Source: Ascoidea tarda (nom. inval.) (Eukaryota; Ascomycota; Saccharomycetes; Ascoideales; Ascoideaceae). From it: a stretch of DNA of 58,478 nucleotides. The number at the start of each line of letters is the position of its first letter. Within the stretch, counting starts at the first letter, position 1. Shown one piece after another: positions 57,122 to 58,478 of the stretch. The stretch covers positions 1 through 58,478 of the forward strand of contig JAKTTS010000029.1 of assembly GCA_030560485.1 (NCBI GenBank), in the 5' to 3' direction. Position numbers and translations under genes: made by a program. The notes beneath the pieces were generated by a model that was given only the letters and a program-made list of their open reading frames with translations, was not told the DNA's origin and did not search any database.

Positions 57122-58478
57122 ATGAATTCTATAAGCGACAGCTCCTTTGTTCAGATAATATCCAGTGATCCTACTATCTTGTTTATCGAGGAAAATAGCT
57201 TGGGAAGCAAGCAAAATGTTGTCAAAGAAAATCAAATATTGCAGTTGACCAAGTTGATGTTGGATCCCATTTCTGCTAAAAATTCATGCTTGGATCAACT
57301 ATATATAAATGATTTGGATTCCACTCAAGTTTGGGGACAATCCAAAATCATTGTGGATGGGGTCATTGAAAGTTTGATTTTTGATAAAATACCATTTTTA
57401 AAGAAAAAATTAGGCATTAACAGTGAAATATCAAAAAACCAGGATGTTTCGAATCAAAATATCCACCTTCAAACCGATAACAAGGTCCATAATGGTAGTA
57501 GTAGTCATGGTGACAGTGACAGTGAAAGTGACAGTGATATTCAAAATTTTAATGACATGAATAAAGAAAAAGGTTTACTTTCAGATGAATCAGATATTGA
57601 GGAAAAAAAAGATGATGTTGAATTAGAAGTGGTGGAAAACCTTTCTAATGAAAACCAAATCGAAGATGAAGACGAAGATGAGGAAGATAGCCAATATGAA
57701 AGTGATGATTCTTCAAAGCAGTCTACCAATAAATTTGCGGAATTAAATGATGAATTTTTTGATATTGACGATTTCACTCAACAGGTTTTAGCTTTAGAAG
57801 ATGAAGATGGTAATAACTATATTAAAGATTTGACAAAAAAAGCAAACTCACACAAAGATGAAGAAGAAATTGATTATTTTGCTGATATAGCTGATTCAGA
57901 CGAGGAGAGTGATGACGAAGAAATTCTTTATTATGATGATTTTTTTGGTAACAGAAAAAATAATATGTATAGTTACAAAAGCAAAAAATTCAAGAAGAAC
58001 AATCGAAAAGACGACAACTTTGAAATAAATAAAAAACCTAATGATGATGATCATTCTAATAAAAAAGTAAGATTTGATATTGATGATAACAATGAATTAA
58101 TGAAGATTACTAAATTGGATTTGTTTGAGGACAATGATGATAATGCTGGAAACGATATTCAAGAAGAAAACCTTTCGACTTTTGAAAAACAACAAAAATT
58201 GATTCAGGCTCAAATTGAACAATTAGAGGAGGAGGCTTTAGAGAAGAAAAAATGGACTCTTGGAGGTGAATCTTCAGTTAAAAACAGACCAGCAGATTCT
58301 TTACTAGAAGAAGAATTAGAATTTGAGAGGACTTCAAAACCTGTTCCAATAATTACTCAAGAAATCACTGAATCAATCGAAGACATGATTCGTCGTCGTA
58401 TCAAGGAAGCCAATTTTGATGATATACCCAAAAGATTGCCAATGAAAAATTCTCAAAATCTAATAAAAAACAGAAATC
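57122..58478 (+). CDS. MPP10: Mpp10, U3 snoRNP / SSU processome protein (5' part, runs off the window)
   Basis: Mpp10 forms a trimer with Imp3 and Imp4 in the small-subunit processome and is essential for 18S rRNA processing. The frame is open from ATG 57122 to the window end, 452 codons. Family landmarks are acidic Asp/Glu/Ser-rich segments, EEILYYDDFFGNRK (YxDFF motif), FEKQQKLIQAQIEQLEEEAL with KKKWTLGGESS, RPADSLLEEELEFERTSKPV and ITQEITESIEDMIRRRIKE, in the correct order. The C-terminal part, including the conserved basic end, is missing only because the window stops. It shares its promoter with SNU66. Confidence 0.96.
   Translation, partial: MNSISDSSFVQIISSDPTILFIEENSLGSKQNVVKENQILQLTKLMLDPISAKNSCLDQLYINDLDSTQVWGQSKIIVDGVIESLIFDKIPFLKKKLGINSEISKNQDVSNQNIHLQTDNKVHNGSSSHGDSDSESDSDIQNFNDMNKEKGLLSDESDIEEKKDDVELEVVENLSNENQIEDEDEDEEDSQYESDDSSKQSTNKFAELNDEFFDIDDFTQQVLALEDEDGNNYIKDLTKKANSHKDEEEIDYFADIADSDEESDDEEILYYDDFFGNRKNNMYSYKSKKFKKNNRKDDNFEINKKPNDDDHSNKKVRFDIDDNNELMKITKLDLFEDNDDNAGNDIQEENLSTFEKQQKLIQAQIEQLEEEALEKKKWTLGGESSVKNRPADSLLEEELEFERTSKPVPIITQEITESIEDMIRRRIKEANFDDIPKRLPMKNSQNLIKNRN

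Noticed and set aside
1-58478. tRNA genes, rRNA, CRISPR arrays, bacterial-type defence or toxin systems
   Set aside because: I looked for tRNA B-box-like GGTTCGA patterns, spaced repeats and such gene families and saw none; all recognised genes are ordinary yeast nuclear genes.

Overview
The window is nuclear DNA of a budding yeast (Saccharomycotina). It is AT-rich and densely packed with mostly intronless genes, and many proteins carry long Asn, Asn/Gln or Ser tracts. Introns are short (76-101 bp) with GTATGT donors and TACTAAT-like branch sites. A gene for a respiratory complex I accessory subunit (NDUFA1/MWFE family) excludes the Saccharomyces-type yeasts that have lost complex I. CTG codons are strikingly rare, absent from the HEM3 core and the KIN4 kinase domain, and the few I found sit where serine would fit as well as leucine. 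A lineage with an altered or recently altered CUG codon (for example Ascoidea/Saccharomycopsis-like, or CUG-Ser1) is therefore plausible; this is an inference.

Layout: 1-2.3 kb is a decayed, gene-poor stretch with a small Ty3/gypsy-like relic and an unexplained minus-strand open frame. Then follow PCC1 (spliced), a giant ESL1/2-type PIN-domain gene, HRP1, an unrecognised 323-aa gene, GSH1 (spliced at its very start), a large Msn2/4-type zinc-finger gene, RRG8, STE12, DLD2, AOS1, NFU1, HEM3 (with an in-frame TGA in its leader), SOF1, VPS8, KIN4, the spliced complex I gene, NUP60, URM1, NAS2, IRC22, NOC3, SNU66 and the 5' part of MPP10.

There is no operon-like or defence-like system. Genes are housekeeping and regulatory, in the usual yeast mix of divergent and convergent pairs. 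Loose themes are ribosome biogenesis (SOF1, NOC3, MPP10), RNA processing (HRP1, SNU66, ESL), mitochondria and cofactors (NFU1, HEM3, DLD2, RRG8, NDUFA1, GSH1), ubiquitin-like and proteasome functions (URM1, AOS1, NAS2), and signalling or transcription (STE12, Msn2/4-type, KIN4). Most promoter regions contain a CACGTG palindrome inside a local GC-rich island.

The most useful results are two small spliced genes that simple ORF calling misses (PCC1 and NDUFA1), a reconstructed first exon for GSH1, recurrent AAG 3' splice sites, the HEM3 leader anomaly, the CTG pattern and one unrecognised gene. I saw no tRNA, rRNA or CRISPR array.
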